Positions 1 to 8,386 of a DNA stretch of 64,000 nt are shown piece after piece. Both the position numbers and the translations under genes were made by a program. Under the pieces are notes generated by a model. It searched no databases. It saw only the letters and a program-made list of their open reading frames with translations, and had not been told where the DNA came from. The number at the start of each line of letters is the position of its first letter. The stretch's first letter is position 1. Source of the stretch: JBAYSY01 sp041675885 (GTDB lineage Bacteria; Pseudomonadota; Alphaproteobacteria; Rhodobacterales; Rhodobacteraceae); contig JBAYSY010000007.1 in NCBI GenBank assembly GCA_041675885.1, positions 1-64,000 of the forward strand, written 5' to 3'.

Positions 1-327
1 ATGACGAGACGGAAGTTCAGCCGTGAGTTCAAGATCGAGGCTGTCAGGCTGGTGACGGACCGGGGAGTTGCGGTTGGCGCAGGCCGCCCGTGACCTTGAT
101 GTTGCCGAGAGCGTGCTGCGGCGATGGATGCGGGAACTGACCGCGACTCCGGCCACGGCCTTTCCCGGGAACAGGCCGATGCGGGCCGACCTGGCCGAGA
201 TTGCAGCGCTGAAGAAAGAGGTCGCGCGTCTTCGTGCGGAGCGTGACATGCCTCGAAGAAAGCGGCAGCTTTTTTCGCGCGCGAGGCAACATGAGGTTCG
301 CCTTCATCGCCACCGTCCGAACATCCT
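1..327 (+). pseudogene. IS3-family transposase OrfA, frameshifted remnant
   Basis: The first 30 codons from the ATG at 1 read as the start of an IS3-family OrfA (MTRRKFSREFKIEAVRLV), then hit a stop at 91-93. The rest of the OrfA helix-turn-helix and coiled-coil region (QAARDLDVAESVLRRW, then EIAALKKEVARLRAERD) continues in the next frame, consistent with one extra base near 73-77. A second small insertion near 243-250 shifts the frame again before the usual OrfA end. The ATG at 291 (MRFAFIA) matches a typical OrfB start overlapping the OrfA stop, but OrfB similarity ends after about ten codons. No inverted repeat end was identified and no DDE catalytic domain remains, so the element is dead. 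Confidence 0.8.
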
Positions 328-866
328 ATACCCTGCAGAGCCTGAGCGCCGAATTCCGCATGGATCGCCGGCGGCTGTCGCGGTTGCTGCAGAAGATCGG
401 AAAGGTTCCCTCGGGGGCGACCGATAAGGAAAGCGGAAACCTGATCTTTGACGCGGCCGAGACGCTCTCGCTGATGAAGGCTTTTCAATCCGCCATCCGC
501 CTTCATGACCTACCCGAATACTTCGGAGCGAGCAGCCGACAGATCGAGATTCTTTACAGGTCGGGCCTGTTGAAACCTCTGGTGCCCGTGGCGGCAGCCG
601 AGGCCGTCCATAATATCGTATTCGCGCGGGATCATCTCGATGAGATGCTCGCGAAGATTGCCAACCTTCCCACCGTCCTCGACGCTGATCGGGAAAAATA
701 CCACTCGGTCCCCTACGCGTGCCAACGCGGCGCGGGTCCCTTCGAGACCGTTTTACCAAGGATCATGTCGGGCGAAATCCCCTGTTGCCGCGGCCCCTGT
801 AAACATGGAATCGAGGCTCTGATCGTCCGGCTTGATGATGTCCGGGCTAACTCCGTCCCAGCCTGA
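291..866 (+). pseudogene. Chimeric ORF: IS3 OrfB start fused to a TniQ-like C-terminal fragment
   Basis: The 191-codon frame starts with about ten residues of IS3 OrfB. From about 325 it continues as an unrelated sequence that looks like the C-terminal half of a TniQ-type transposition protein. Two helix-turn-helix-like segments are visible, around LSAEFRMDRRRLSRLL and LPEYFGASSRQIEILYRSG. They are followed by FARDHLDEMLAKI and a final segment ending LIVRLDDVR, an arrangement I associate with TniQ C-termini. The N-terminal TniQ domain and any partner TniA/TniB genes are absent. The junction looks like an IS insertion followed by deletion. A strong terminator follows 26 bases after the stop. 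The TniQ assignment rests on recall of the family pattern; the product is probably not functional. Confidence 0.45.
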
Positions 867-891
867 TCCTGCAAAACGGCCGTCCTGATCG

Positions 892-913
892 AGCCCGCTT
901 CGGCGGGCTTTTT
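892..913 (+). terminator. Rho-independent terminator
   Basis: A seven-base GC-rich stem (AGCCCGC / GCGGGCT) with a TTCG tetraloop is followed by five T residues. It lies just downstream of the chimeric frame ending at 866 and is the clearest intrinsic terminator in the window. It was probably the terminator of the original TniQ-containing transcription unit. Confidence 0.85.
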
Positions 914-1164
914 CATTGCCCGATCGTCAGCTTCGTGGCATCTTGTGCCGGATTTCACCGGATCTTGATCCCGAGTCCAAAATGGATGTCCTCAAGCCAC
1001 TGATATCGCTTTACTTTATCAGCATGTTCGCCCTAACTTGATTCCGATTTTCATCGCCGTTGCGAACCAACCGGGCGAAAGCCGGGTCCGGCCAAGGTGA
1101 CCCGCCGCGCGGATGCGTCCGGCAGGCGTCCGGAAACGCCTTTACCCCCGCGCCGCTGCGCCTG
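914..1164. other. Intergenic stretch with no recognised gene
   Basis: About 250 bases between the terminator and the stop of the IalB-like gene. I see no coding potential on either strand, no tRNA-like cloverleaf and no clear inverted repeat. It may hold the outer boundary of the decayed mobile element, but no target-site duplication was found. Confidence 0.5.
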
Positions 1165-1689
1165 CTACTGGCACCGGCGTTCGGCTTCCGCCATCGCCGC
1201 GGTGAACCCCAGCAGCGGGAAGGTGTCGCGCGTTGTCGTCCCCCGGGCCGAGCGGGCGGTCAGTACCGCATCGGCGCCGCGGCGCATCGCGGCCAGCAGT
1301 GCCGCGTCGTCATTGGCATTGGCGGGCCAGGCCCATTCGCCATCGGTGAACAGATCGAACCGATCGTTGCCGATCTGCACCCCCACGGTCGAGCCGTTCG
1401 CGAAGGGATAGCCGCCGGTAAAGGAAATCTCGCCGCGCGCGCCCGAGTCGGGGCGGAAGGTGACGAACAGCAGGATGTCGCCGCGCCGCACCGAGACCGG
1501 GGCCCCGTCGCGGGTGTTCACGGTTTCCTTCGGGCTAGACACGCCCCAGCATTCGCGCGGATCGCCTTCGGTGAAAACGCTCCAGTCGGTTTCGGTGGCG
1601 ACCCGGTTGGTCGATTCCTGCGCGAAAGCCATGGAAGCGCAGAGTGCAACCGCCGTTCCCGCCAGCGCCCCCAGTATCCGTGAAGTCAT
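1165..1689 (-). CDS. Invasion-associated locus B (IalB) family secreted protein
   Basis: A 174-residue protein with an N-terminal signal peptide (MTSRILGALAGTAVALC... cleaving near AFAQ) followed by a single IalB-type domain. The ATG at 1689 was chosen because GGAGG precedes it at proper spacing and the signal peptide begins there; an upstream in-frame ATG would add 14 residues before the signal. Residues such as WSVFTEGDPRECWGVS near the start of the mature part and the C-terminal GFTAAM are typical of the family in Rhodobacteraceae. IalB proteins are periplasmic or envelope proteins whose molecular function is unknown in free-living bacteria; the name comes from Bartonella. The gene is divergent from the asparaginase gene, with about 180 bases between the starts. 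Confidence 0.8.
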   Translation of the reverse strand: MTSRILGALAGTAVALCASMAFAQESTNRVATETDWSVFTEGDPRECWGVSSPKETVNTRDGAPVSVRRGDILLFVTFRPDSGARGEISFTGGYPFANGSTVGVQIGNDRFDLFTDGEWAWPANANDDAALLAAMRRGADAVLTARSARGTTTRDTFPLLGFTAAMAEAERRCQ

Positions 1690-1869
1690 GGTTTCACAGC
1701 CTCCAGCCGTTTTGCCTCTGCCCGGCGCCACCGCCGCCTGGATGCGACCTTTTCCTGTGGCGCGGGTGATTTCAACTCGATATCACGTTACTAGCGCAGA
1801 ATTGCCCACAGGCGAAAGCCCCCTGGGCGTAAAATCGCGCATCTGTGACGCCTCTGCGATGAAGGGGGA

Positions 1870-2865
1870 ATGACGATGGCCGGGCCGGTGCCGATGGTGG
1901 AACTGTGGCGGGGCGGGCTGCCTGAAAGCGCGCATCTTGGCCATGCCGTGATCTGCGACGCCTCGGGCGCGGTGGTCGAGGGCTGGGGCGACCCCGACGC
2001 GGTGATCTTTCCGCGCTCGTCGTGCAAGATGGTGCAGGCGCTGCCCCTAGTGGAAAGCGGCGCGGCGGCGGGGCTGTCGGATGCGCGGCTTGCGCTGGCC
2101 TGTGCGAGCCATCAGGGGGCGGCGCTGCATGTGCGCATGGTGCAGCGCTGGCTTGCCGACCTCGGGCTGGCCGAGGCCGATCTGCGCTGCGGCACGCATG
2201 AGCCCGCCGACCGGGACGAGCGCGACCGGCTGATCCGCGCGGGCGACGGCCCCTGCCAGGTTCACAACAACTGTTCGGGCAAACATGCCGGGTTCCTGAC
2301 GCTGGCGCGGCATCTCGGCGCCGGGCCGGAATATGTCGCGCCCGACCACCCGGTGCAGCGCGCCGCGAAATCCGCCTTCGAGGCGGTGACCGGCGAGACC
2401 TCGCCCGGCTGGGGGATCGACGGCTGTTCGGCGCCGAACTTCGCCACCACGGTCGCCGGGCTGGCCCGGGCGATGGCCTTCTTCGCGGCGGCGCAGGAAG
2501 GCGGCGATGCGCGGTCGCGCGCCGCCCACCGGCTGACCCGTGCCATGGCGGCACACCCGGAACTGGTGGCGGGCGAGGGGCGGGCCTGCACCGAACTGAT
2601 GCGCGCCATGGGCGGCCAGGTTGCGATCAAGACCGGGGCCGAGGCGGTGTTCGTGGCGATCGTGCCGGAAAAGCGGCTGGGCATCGCGCTGAAGATCGTC
2701 GATGGCGGCAAGCGCGGGGCCGAAGCGGCGATCACAGCCCTGCTGGTTCGGCTCGGGGTGCTGGACCCCGGCCACCCCGCCACGCGGAAATTCTTGAACC
2801 CGGTGCAACGCAACTGGCGCGGGCTGGAAACCGGCGAGTTGCGGCTTGCGCCGGGGTTCGGCTGA
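1870..2865 (+). CDS. L-asparaginase, thermolabile/Rhizobium-type (asparaginase II family)
   Basis: This 331-residue protein belongs to the asparaginase_II family, which hydrolyses L-asparagine to aspartate and ammonia and is unrelated to the E. coli AnsA/AnsB fold. Visible motifs are PRSSCKMVQALPL near residues 48-60, containing the Ser-x-x-Lys catalytic dyad region, CASHQGAALH near 78-87, and NNCSGKHAGFL at 133-143. In the last motif Cys135 and Lys138 match the metal-site residues known for the Rhizobium etli enzymes. A further Cys186 lies in DGCSAPNF. The GAAGGGGGA run just upstream supports the ATG at 1870; the ATG at 1876 is possible. The protein is probably cytoplasmic, with no signal peptide. 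It appears monocistronic. Confidence 0.9.
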   Translation: MTMAGPVPMVELWRGGLPESAHLGHAVICDASGAVVEGWGDPDAVIFPRSSCKMVQALPLVESGAAAGLSDARLALACASHQGAALHVRMVQRWLADLGLAEADLRCGTHEPADRDERDRLIRAGDGPCQVHNNCSGKHAGFLTLARHLGAGPEYVAPDHPVQRAAKSAFEAVTGETSPGWGIDGCSAPNFATTVAGLARAMAFFAAAQEGGDARSRAAHRLTRAMAAHPELVAGEGRACTELMRAMGGQVAIKTGAEAVFVAIVPEKRLGIALKIVDGGKRGAEAAITALLVRLGVLDPGHPATRKFLNPVQRNWRGLETGELRLAPGFG

Positions 2866-3017
2866 CGCGCTGTTTCCGGAGGGCGGTGTCTGTCTTGCGT
2901 GGCATGGCTCCCGAGGCCAATATTCGCGAAACAGAGGGCAGCGGACGACCGCGGGGGGCCGCTGCTACGGTGGTGGCCTGGCAGTTTATGGCGCAGGTGA
3001 CTCCTCGCTCAAGTCAA

Positions 3018-3119
3018 GTCGCAACGTCGCAATAGCGGCCGCCCGTGCGGGCGGTCGGCCGCTGCCCGGCGGCGCTGGCGCGCCTTGATTCCGGGCAAAG
3101 GGCACCGTGCAAAAGTTGC
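3018..3119. repeat. Dispersed intergenic repeat, copy A
   Basis: A roughly 100-base intergenic element between the asparaginase gene and phaC that recurs in opposite orientation at 10762-10880. The two copies share an identical 37-base GC-rich core (3040-3076 here; 10807-10843 in the other copy). Flanking blocks are also conserved: a CCTTGAT-Y-CCGGGCAA block just after the core, an AAAGTTGC block at 3112-3119, and a TCGCAACGTCGCAA stretch before the core. The core can fold on itself (GCCCGTGCGGGC). It occupies an otherwise empty 290-base gap. It has no coding potential; its nature (REP-like element, structured RNA or relic) is unknown. Confidence 0.75.
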
Positions 3120-3158
3120 ACTCCTCCCGGCCCGCCAACACCCCCCGGCAACCCGCCC

Positions 3159-4949
3159 CTACTTCTGGAACACGTAAGTCCCGGGCGCGTCTTCAAGCTC
3201 CGGCTGGCCCGCCATTCCCATCCGGGGCGGGGCGACAGCCGCGCCCGAGCGCGCGTCAAGCCACTCGGTCCAGGCCAGCCACCACGAACCCTCGACCTCG
3301 GGCGTCTCGGCAAGCCAGGTATCGGGATCCACATGCAGATCGTCGGCCTTGCGGCTGCGGACCCGGTAGCTGCGGCGCGGGCGGCCCGGTTCGGATACGA
3401 TACCCGCATTGTGGCCGCCGCTGGTCAGCGCGAAGGTCACGTCCGTATCGCCGAGCTGGTCGATCTTGAAGGCCGACCTCCACGGGGCAACATGGTCCTT
3501 CAGCGTCCCGACCGCGAAGATCGGCACCCGGATATCGGAGACATGGATCGGGCGGCCCCCGACCTCGAACCGGCCTTCCGCAAGATCGTTGTTCAGGTAG
3601 AGCTTGCGCAGATATTCGGAATGCATCCGGTAGGGCATCCGGGTGGCATCTGCATTCCAGGCCATCAGGTCGATCATCGGCGTGCTTTCGCCCAGCAGGT
3701 ATTCGCGCACCATCCGCGACCAGATCAGGTCGTTCGAGCGGAGCATCTGGAAGGCGCCCGCCATCTGGGTGGTATCGAGATAGCCCTGTTTCCACATCAC
3801 ACTGTCAAGAAAGGCAAGCTGGCTTTCGTTGATGAACAGGCCAAGCTCGCCCGGTTCGGTGAAATCCACCTGGCTTGCCAGCAGCGAAAGCGAGGTCAGC
3901 CGCTTGTCGCCATCGCGCGCCATCGCCGACGCCGCGATCGACAGCAAGGTGCCGCCAAGGCAATAGCCCACGCCATGCACCTTCCGGTCCGGGACGATCC
4001 GGCCCATGGCATCAAGCGCCTCCATCACCCCGAGACGGCGGTAATCATCAAGCGTCAGGTCGCGGTCGCTTTCATCCGGGTTCTTCCATGAGATCATGAA
4101 GACGGTGTGCCCCTGTTCGACCAGATGGCGCACCATCGAGTTCCGCGGTGAAAGGTCGAGGATGTAGTATTTCATGATCCACGCGGGCACGATCAGGATC
4201 GGCTCGGGCCGGACCTTCCTGGTGGCGGGGGCATACTGGATCAGCTCGATCAGCCGGTTGCGATAGACGACCTTGCCCTCGGTCAGCGCCACCTCCCGGC
4301 CCGGCCGGAACGATTCGGCACCCGGCGGCGGGGCGCCTGTCATCGCGTTGCGCATCTCGTGCAGGAAGGTCTGCGCCCCGCGCACAAGGTTCATGCCGTT
4401 TTCCTCGCGGGTCTTCCCGAGGACTTCGGGATTACTCCACGGAAAGTTCGACGGCGCCATCATGTCGAGCATCTGGCGGGTCAGGAACTGCAATTCCCGT
4501 TCATGCTGGGCATCGACGCCGGGCACGTCGGTAACGACATTGTGCCACCATTGCTGCTGCAACAGGAACGCCTGGTGCATCAGGTTGAACGGCCGCGCCT
4601 TCCAGGCATCGCCGCGAAACCGGTCATCCTGCGGCAGGGGGTCGATACAGGGCTCCACCGGGTCGGCCGAAGCGGCGCAGGCCACCGCATAGCGGTTGTA
4701 GCGGGCGGCTTTCTCGCCCGCTTTCCGCGCAAGCTCCATCCGTTTGCCGGGGGCCGCGGCCATATGGGTGGCCCAGTCGAACCACGCATTCATGAGCGAG
4801 GCCGGGGACAGCCCGCGCGTATAGCGCGACAGCCAGACCTGCGCGGCGTGGTTGAGAACATCGGGAAACGCCGTTGGCCCGCCTGCGCCATCGCCCTGCG
4901 GCTGCGGCGGGGCGTCGGCCCTGTCTTTTCGTGCTGCGGTATCCGCCAT
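3159..4949 (-). CDS. phaC: Class I poly(3-hydroxyalkanoate) polymerase
   Basis: PhaC polymerises (R)-3-hydroxyacyl-CoA, usually 3-hydroxybutyryl-CoA, into storage polyester on the granule surface. The 596-residue length fits class I synthases. The PhaC N-terminal domain covers roughly residues 60-230 and the alpha/beta-hydrolase part follows. The lipase-like box GYCLGG carries the nucleophile Cys330, and the later KDHVAPW and SGGHNAG segments carry the expected Asp and His. The ATG at 4949 was chosen because a GGAG-containing Shine-Dalgarno precedes it and it begins the conserved length; the frame is open 56 codons further upstream but that part is Pro/Arg-rich without similarity. A TetR-family gene is divergent, with a palindromic operator candidate between them. 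No phaZ, phaP or phaR is adjacent. Confidence 0.95.
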   Translation of the reverse strand: MADTAARKDRADAPPQPQGDGAGGPTAFPDVLNHAAQVWLSRYTRGLSPASLMNAWFDWATHMAAAPGKRMELARKAGEKAARYNRYAVACAASADPVEPCIDPLPQDDRFRGDAWKARPFNLMHQAFLLQQQWWHNVVTDVPGVDAQHERELQFLTRQMLDMMAPSNFPWSNPEVLGKTREENGMNLVRGAQTFLHEMRNAMTGAPPPGAESFRPGREVALTEGKVVYRNRLIELIQYAPATRKVRPEPILIVPAWIMKYYILDLSPRNSMVRHLVEQGHTVFMISWKNPDESDRDLTLDDYRRLGVMEALDAMGRIVPDRKVHGVGYCLGGTLLSIAASAMARDGDKRLTSLSLLASQVDFTEPGELGLFINESQLAFLDSVMWKQGYLDTTQMAGAFQMLRSNDLIWSRMVREYLLGESTPMIDLMAWNADATRMPYRMHSEYLRKLYLNNDLAEGRFEVGGRPIHVSDIRVPIFAVGTLKDHVAPWRSAFKIDQLGDTDVTFALTSGGHNAGIVSEPGRPRRSYRVRSRKADDLHVDPDTWLAETPEVEGSWWLAWTEWLDARSGAAVAPPRMGMAGQPELEDAPGTYVFQK

Positions 4950-5122
4950 GTCGTTCTCCGTCCTTGCGGGTTTGCCGGGGGTCGCTGCCAGATCCGGTGC
5001 GCCATGAACACGCGCGCCATACTCGAACGGGTCCGGCCCGGGCCTTCCGCAAGCCGGGGCCGCAATCGGTTTCCTGCCCGCGCACACCGGATCTTGCGGC
5101 CTTCGCAGGGTGGGCAAAAGGA

Positions 5123-5138
5123 TAGTAATTGATTACTA
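5123..5138. promoter_or_regulatory. Palindromic operator candidate between phaC and tetR
   Basis: TAGTAAT-TG-ATTACTA is a perfect inverted repeat with seven-base arms in a very AT-rich patch of an otherwise GC-rich region. It lies between the divergent phaC (start 4949) and the TetR-family gene (start 5238). Position, symmetry and size fit a TetR-family operator that could autoregulate the regulator and control phaC. The binding itself is inference. Confidence 0.6.
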
Positions 5139-5193
5139 CAAGATACCGGTCAATGATGCAAACGATCGCCCGACGATGCAAGGAGGCGTCCCC

Positions 5194-5247
5194 ATGCGCG
5201 GCCACAAGGCAGGAAACCGCCGGACAGGGGCCGTCAGGTGCCCCTGA
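5194..5247 (+). CDS. 17-codon leader ORF overlapping the TetR start
   Basis: An ATG at 5194 is preceded by a near-perfect AGGAGG Shine-Dalgarno at 5181-5186. The frame (MRGHKAGNRRTGAVRCP) ends at TGA 5245-5247, overlapping the GTG start of the TetR-family gene at 5238 in a different frame. The GTG itself has only a weak ribosome site. The short frame could couple translation to the regulator. Alternatively, a one-base error or frameshift separates the true N-terminus from the rest of the TetR protein. Confidence 0.4.
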   Translation: MRGHKAGNRRTGAVRCP

Positions 5248-5855
5248 CCGGCCCGAAGAAACTCCCGGCGGAGGAACGCCGCAACAGCACGGTCGAGGCG
5301 GTGCTCGAACTGGCCGGAACCGCGAACCCGGACAGCATCACGACGGCGGAAATCGCCAGGCACATGAAGCTGACGCAGGGCGCGATCTTCCGGCATTTCC
5401 CGAACAAGGACGCGATCTGGAACGCGGTCATGAACTGGGTGGCCAGGACCCTGATGGCCCGGATCGAGGGTGCCGCAAAGGATATCGCGTCGCCGAAAGG
5501 CAAGATGGAGGCGATGTTTCTCGCCCATATCGCCTTTGTCGTCGACCACCCCGGCGCGCCGCGCATGTTGTTCGGCGAACTTCAGGGCGCGCGGCAGACA
5601 CCGGCCAAACACCTCGCGCAGAACGTGATGCAACAATACGGCGCACGTCTGCGCGAACTGCTTGCACGCGGCAAGGAATGTGGCGAGTTGCGCGAAGACC
5701 TTGACGTCGAAGCCGCGGCCACCCTGTTCATCGGCACCATTCAGGGGCTGGTCATGCAATCGCTGATCGCGGGCGACATGGGGCATATGCGGGCCGATGC
5801 GCCAGGGGTATTCGCCATCTATCTGCATGGTATCGCCCGCGATCACACCACCTGA
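5238..5855 (+). CDS. TetR/AcrR-family transcriptional regulator
   Basis: A 205-residue regulator with a TetR DNA-binding domain. Residues about 20-60 contain ITTAEIARHMKLTQGAIFRHFPNKDAIW, here quoted in shortened pieces: AEIARHMKLTQGAIF then RHFPNKD, the classic helix-turn-helix plus Tyr/Phe-x-x-Phe-x-x-Lys pattern. The C-terminal part is helical and ligand-binding in this family; the ligand is unknown. The start is uncertain: GTG at 5238 is the first in-frame start, while a strongly initiated short frame overlaps it. The gene is divergent from phaC with a palindrome at 5123-5138, so it probably controls phaC, itself, or both. Confidence 0.8.
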   Translation: MPLTGPKKLPAEERRNSTVEAVLELAGTANPDSITTAEIARHMKLTQGAIFRHFPNKDAIWNAVMNWVARTLMARIEGAAKDIASPKGKMEAMFLAHIAFVVDHPGAPRMLFGELQGARQTPAKHLAQNVMQQYGARLRELLARGKECGELREDLDVEAAATLFIGTIQGLVMQSLIAGDMGHMRADAPGVFAIYLHGIARDHTT

Positions 5856-5905
5856 CCTGGGGCCTGACCGGGGCTTCTGCCCGGCCGGCCACGCGGGGCG
5901 CGGCG

Positions 5906-6514
5906 TCAGCCCTTCCTGCCGATCCTCGGCTCCTCGCCCGCCAGCAGGCGGCGGATGTTGGGGCGGTGGCGCTCGAAGATCAGCGCGGCGAGGAACAGGC
6001 CCAGCGCCACCGCCGGGCCGTAGCCGAACAGCCAGAGCCACAGCGGCGTGAGCGCGGCCGCCGCCAGCGACGAGAGCGAGGAGATGCGCGAGAGCGCCGC
6101 CACCGCCGCCCAGGTGGCGCAGGCTGCAAGCCCCGCGGGCCAGGCCAGCGCCAGCAGCGTGCCGAGGAAGGTCGCCACCCCCTTGCCGCCCTTGAACCCC
6201 AGCCAGACCGGGAACACATGGCCGACGAAAGCCGCCGCCCCGGCGAGCTGCGCCGCGTCCTCGGCCGCCAGCGCCCGGGCGATCAGCACCGCCGCGCCGC
6301 CTTTCCCCGCATCCAGCAGCAGCGTCAGGAAAGCCGCCAGCCGGTTGCCGGTGCGCAGCACATTGGTGGCACCGATATTGCCCGACCCGATCGCCCGCAG
6401 GTCGCCAAGCCCGAAGGCCCGGGCCATGACGATCCCGAACGAGACCGAGCCGAGCAGGTAGCCCAGCGCCACGGCAACCAGCAGCACGCCGGGGGCAGAG
6501 ACGATCTCAGGCAT
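5906..6514 (-). CDS. plsY: Glycerol-3-phosphate acyltransferase PlsY
   Basis: PlsY transfers an acyl group from acyl-phosphate to sn-glycerol-3-phosphate, the first step of phospholipid synthesis, in the inner membrane. The 202-residue protein has about five hydrophobic segments and the three conserved PlsY motifs: GSVSFG and GSGNIGATN in the first third, a GKGG loop (LDAGKGG), and GFKGGKGVATFLG in the middle. The C-terminal RHRPNIRRLLAGEE is also typical. The ATG at 6514 was chosen over a GTG 22 codons upstream because family members begin there. It overlaps the end of the pyrC-like gene by eight bases, so the two are co-transcribed and probably translationally coupled. Confidence 0.95.
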   Translation of the reverse strand: MPEIVSAPGVLLVAVALGYLLGSVSFGIVMARAFGLGDLRAIGSGNIGATNVLRTGNRLAAFLTLLLDAGKGGAAVLIARALAAEDAAQLAGAAAFVGHVFPVWLGFKGGKGVATFLGTLLALAWPAGLAACATWAAVAALSRISSLSSLAAAALTPLWLWLFGYGPAVALGLFLAALIFERHRPNIRRLLAGEEPRIGRKG

Positions 6515-7787
6515 CCCCGCCCCCGAATACCCGCGCACCCGCAACCCATGTGCCCAGCACCCGCCCTTCCATCCGCACACCGTCGAAAGGGGTGTTCTTC
6601 GACTTGGACCGCAGGGCGAAACGGTCGAGCACGAAGGGCCGGTCGGGATCGAACAGCACCAGATCGGCGGGCGCCCCCGGCGACAGCCGCCCGCCGTCCA
6701 GCCCGAGCCTGCGGGCGGGATTCAGCGACATGGCCCGGAACAGCCCCGGCAGGTCCATGGTGCCGGCGTGGTAAAGCCGCAGCGCCGCGGGCAGGAAGGT
6801 TTCCAGCGCCACCGCGCCCGAGGCCGCCGTCTCGAACGGCTGGCGCTTGGATTCCTCGTCGGCGGGGGTGTGCATCGAACAGAGGATGTCGATCAGCCCC
6901 GAGGCCAGCGCCGCCGCCACCGCCTGCCGGTCGTCCTCGGACCGCAGCGGCGGGGTCAGCTTGAAGAAGGTGCGGTAGTCGCCCACGTCGAACTCGTTCA
7001 GCGTGACGTGATGCACCGAGACCCCGGCGGTCACGTCGAAGCCGTTCGCCTTGGCCCGTTCCAGCGCCGGAAGGGTACGGGCGCAGGTCACCTGATCGGC
7101 GTGCCAGCGCGCCCCGGTCATCTCGACCAGCGCCATGTCGCGGTCGAACCCCATCCGCTCGGCCATGGGCGAGACGCCGGGCAGGCCCCGGAGCGAGGCG
7201 AACTTGCCGCTGGTGGCACAGGCGCCGCGCGACAGGCCGGGATCCTGCGGATGGCCGATCACCAGCGCCCCGAGGCTGCGGGCATAGGTCAGGCAGCGCG
7301 ACAAGAGCCGCGTGTCCTCCACCACCAGATCGCCGTCGGTGAAGGCCACCGCCCCCGCGTCCATCAGAAAGCCGATCTCCACCATCTCGCGCCCGGCCCG
7401 GCCCCTGGTCAGCGCCGCCATGTGGCGGATGTTCACGGGCGCGGATTCGCGGGCGCGGCGGGTGACGAACTCGATCACCTCGGGGCTGTCGATGGCGGGC
7501 GTGGTGTCGGGCCGGGCAACGATGGTGGTCACGCCTCCAGCGGCGGCGGCAAGCCCGGCCGAGCGGAAGGATTCCCGGTGCCGCTCGCCCGGCTCGCCGA
7601 TCTTGACGCCGATGTCGACGATCCCCGGCGCAAGGCAGTGTCCGCCGCAGTCGATCACCGCAGCGCCTTCGGGCGCGGCGCCGTCCACAGCCGCGATCCG
7701 GCCCGCCTCCACGGTCAGGCTGCCCGCGCGGTCCTCGCCTGCCTCGGGGTCGATCAGCCGGGCGTTGGTGAAATGCAGTCGCGTCAT
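6507..7787 (-). CDS. pyrC: Dihydroorotase-like protein without catalytic residues (pseudo-DHOase)
   Basis: This 426-residue amidohydrolase-fold protein aligns with class I dihydroorotases over its length, with ends such as DNPARRLGL-type (here LNPARRLGL) and GAPADLVLFDP. The hallmark metal-binding Asp-x-His-x-His-x-Arg is replaced: the segment reads VDIGVKIGEPG at 57-67, so both histidines and the arginine are missing. The usual TDHAPH motif reads CSMHTPAD, losing the catalytic aspartate, and the HAED region reads GHPQDP. Such inactive homologues (PyrC' or PyrX) act as structural partners of aspartate carbamoyltransferase in other bacteria. pyrB lies in the same operon, two genes upstream. 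An active PyrC is therefore expected elsewhere in the genome. The start overlaps the previous stop (ATGA). Confidence 0.9.
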   Translation of the reverse strand: MTRLHFTNARLIDPEAGEDRAGSLTVEAGRIAAVDGAAPEGAAVIDCGGHCLAPGIVDIGVKIGEPGERHRESFRSAGLAAAAGGVTTIVARPDTTPAIDSPEVIEFVTRRARESAPVNIRHMAALTRGRAGREMVEIGFLMDAGAVAFTDGDLVVEDTRLLSRCLTYARSLGALVIGHPQDPGLSRGACATSGKFASLRGLPGVSPMAERMGFDRDMALVEMTGARWHADQVTCARTLPALERAKANGFDVTAGVSVHHVTLNEFDVGDYRTFFKLTPPLRSEDDRQAVAAALASGLIDILCSMHTPADEESKRQPFETAASGAVALETFLPAALRLYHAGTMDLPGLFRAMSLNPARRLGLDGGRLSPGAPADLVLFDPDRPFVLDRFALRSKSKNTPFDGVRMEGRVLGTWVAGARVFGGGDA

Positions 7788-8386
7788 GCCCTGTTCCCTT
7801 CGCCGGTTCCCGGCCCCGCCCCGGCCCCCGTTCCCGCCATGGCCCGCTGCACCCCGCGCATCAGCGCCATGACCGCGCGGCCGTCCGCGATCCGCTCGAA
7901 CCCCACCGTCACCCGGCGGTTGCGGTTCTTCACCCGCCGGGTGACGGTGAGGAAGTTGAGCGTGTCGGGCGGCCCCTCGATCAGCGTCAACCGCATGTCG
8001 GGGGTGATGGGCCAGCTGTTCAGCTTGCGCCCCTCGGGCCGGAAATCGGTGGCGATGAAGGCGCGACGGTCGGTCAGCGTATACCAGGTGTGCCGCAGCC
8101 GGTGCCGCTGCCAGAGCGGCGCACCGACCATCAGCCCGGCCCCGACCGCGAAATGAAGCAGGCCGAACAGCGCCGCCAGCGGCTCGCCCCCGGCCAGCAC
8201 CGCCGCGATCCAGATCAGTGCGAAGACGGCGAAGAAGGCCCCGACGAGCACCGGCACCATGATCGGCCCACGCAGTTCGATCCGGTCGTCGGGGCGGCCC
8301 TGCCACAGGATGCGCTCGCCCGGGTCGAGGATGCCCTCCCAGCCCGCCGCCGTCTTGTCCGCCGCTGGCCCGTCCGCCGCCGTCAT
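7784..8386 (-). CDS. Bacterial PH-domain membrane protein
   Basis: A 200-residue protein. It begins with a short soluble region containing ILDPGERILWQGRP, typical of the N-terminus of bacterial PH-domain proteins. Two hydrophobic segments follow (about 43-66 and 70-90), then YTLTDRRAFIATD and a beta-rich stretch with VTVGFERIADG, ending in a helix. The pattern fits the bPH2-like families that anchor a pleckstrin-homology-like domain to the membrane. No enzymatic motif is visible. It sits between the other PH-domain gene and the pyrC-like gene with ATGA overlaps on both sides, so it is made with the pyrimidine proteins; the functional reason is unknown. Confidence 0.7.
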   Translation of the reverse strand: MTAADGPAADKTAAGWEGILDPGERILWQGRPDDRIELRGPIMVPVLVGAFFAVFALIWIAAVLAGGEPLAALFGLLHFAVGAGLMVGAPLWQRHRLRHTWYTLTDRRAFIATDFRPEGRKLNSWPITPDMRLTLIEGPPDTLNFLTVTRRVKNRNRRVTVGFERIADGRAVMALMRGVQRAMAGTGAGAGPGTGEGNRA

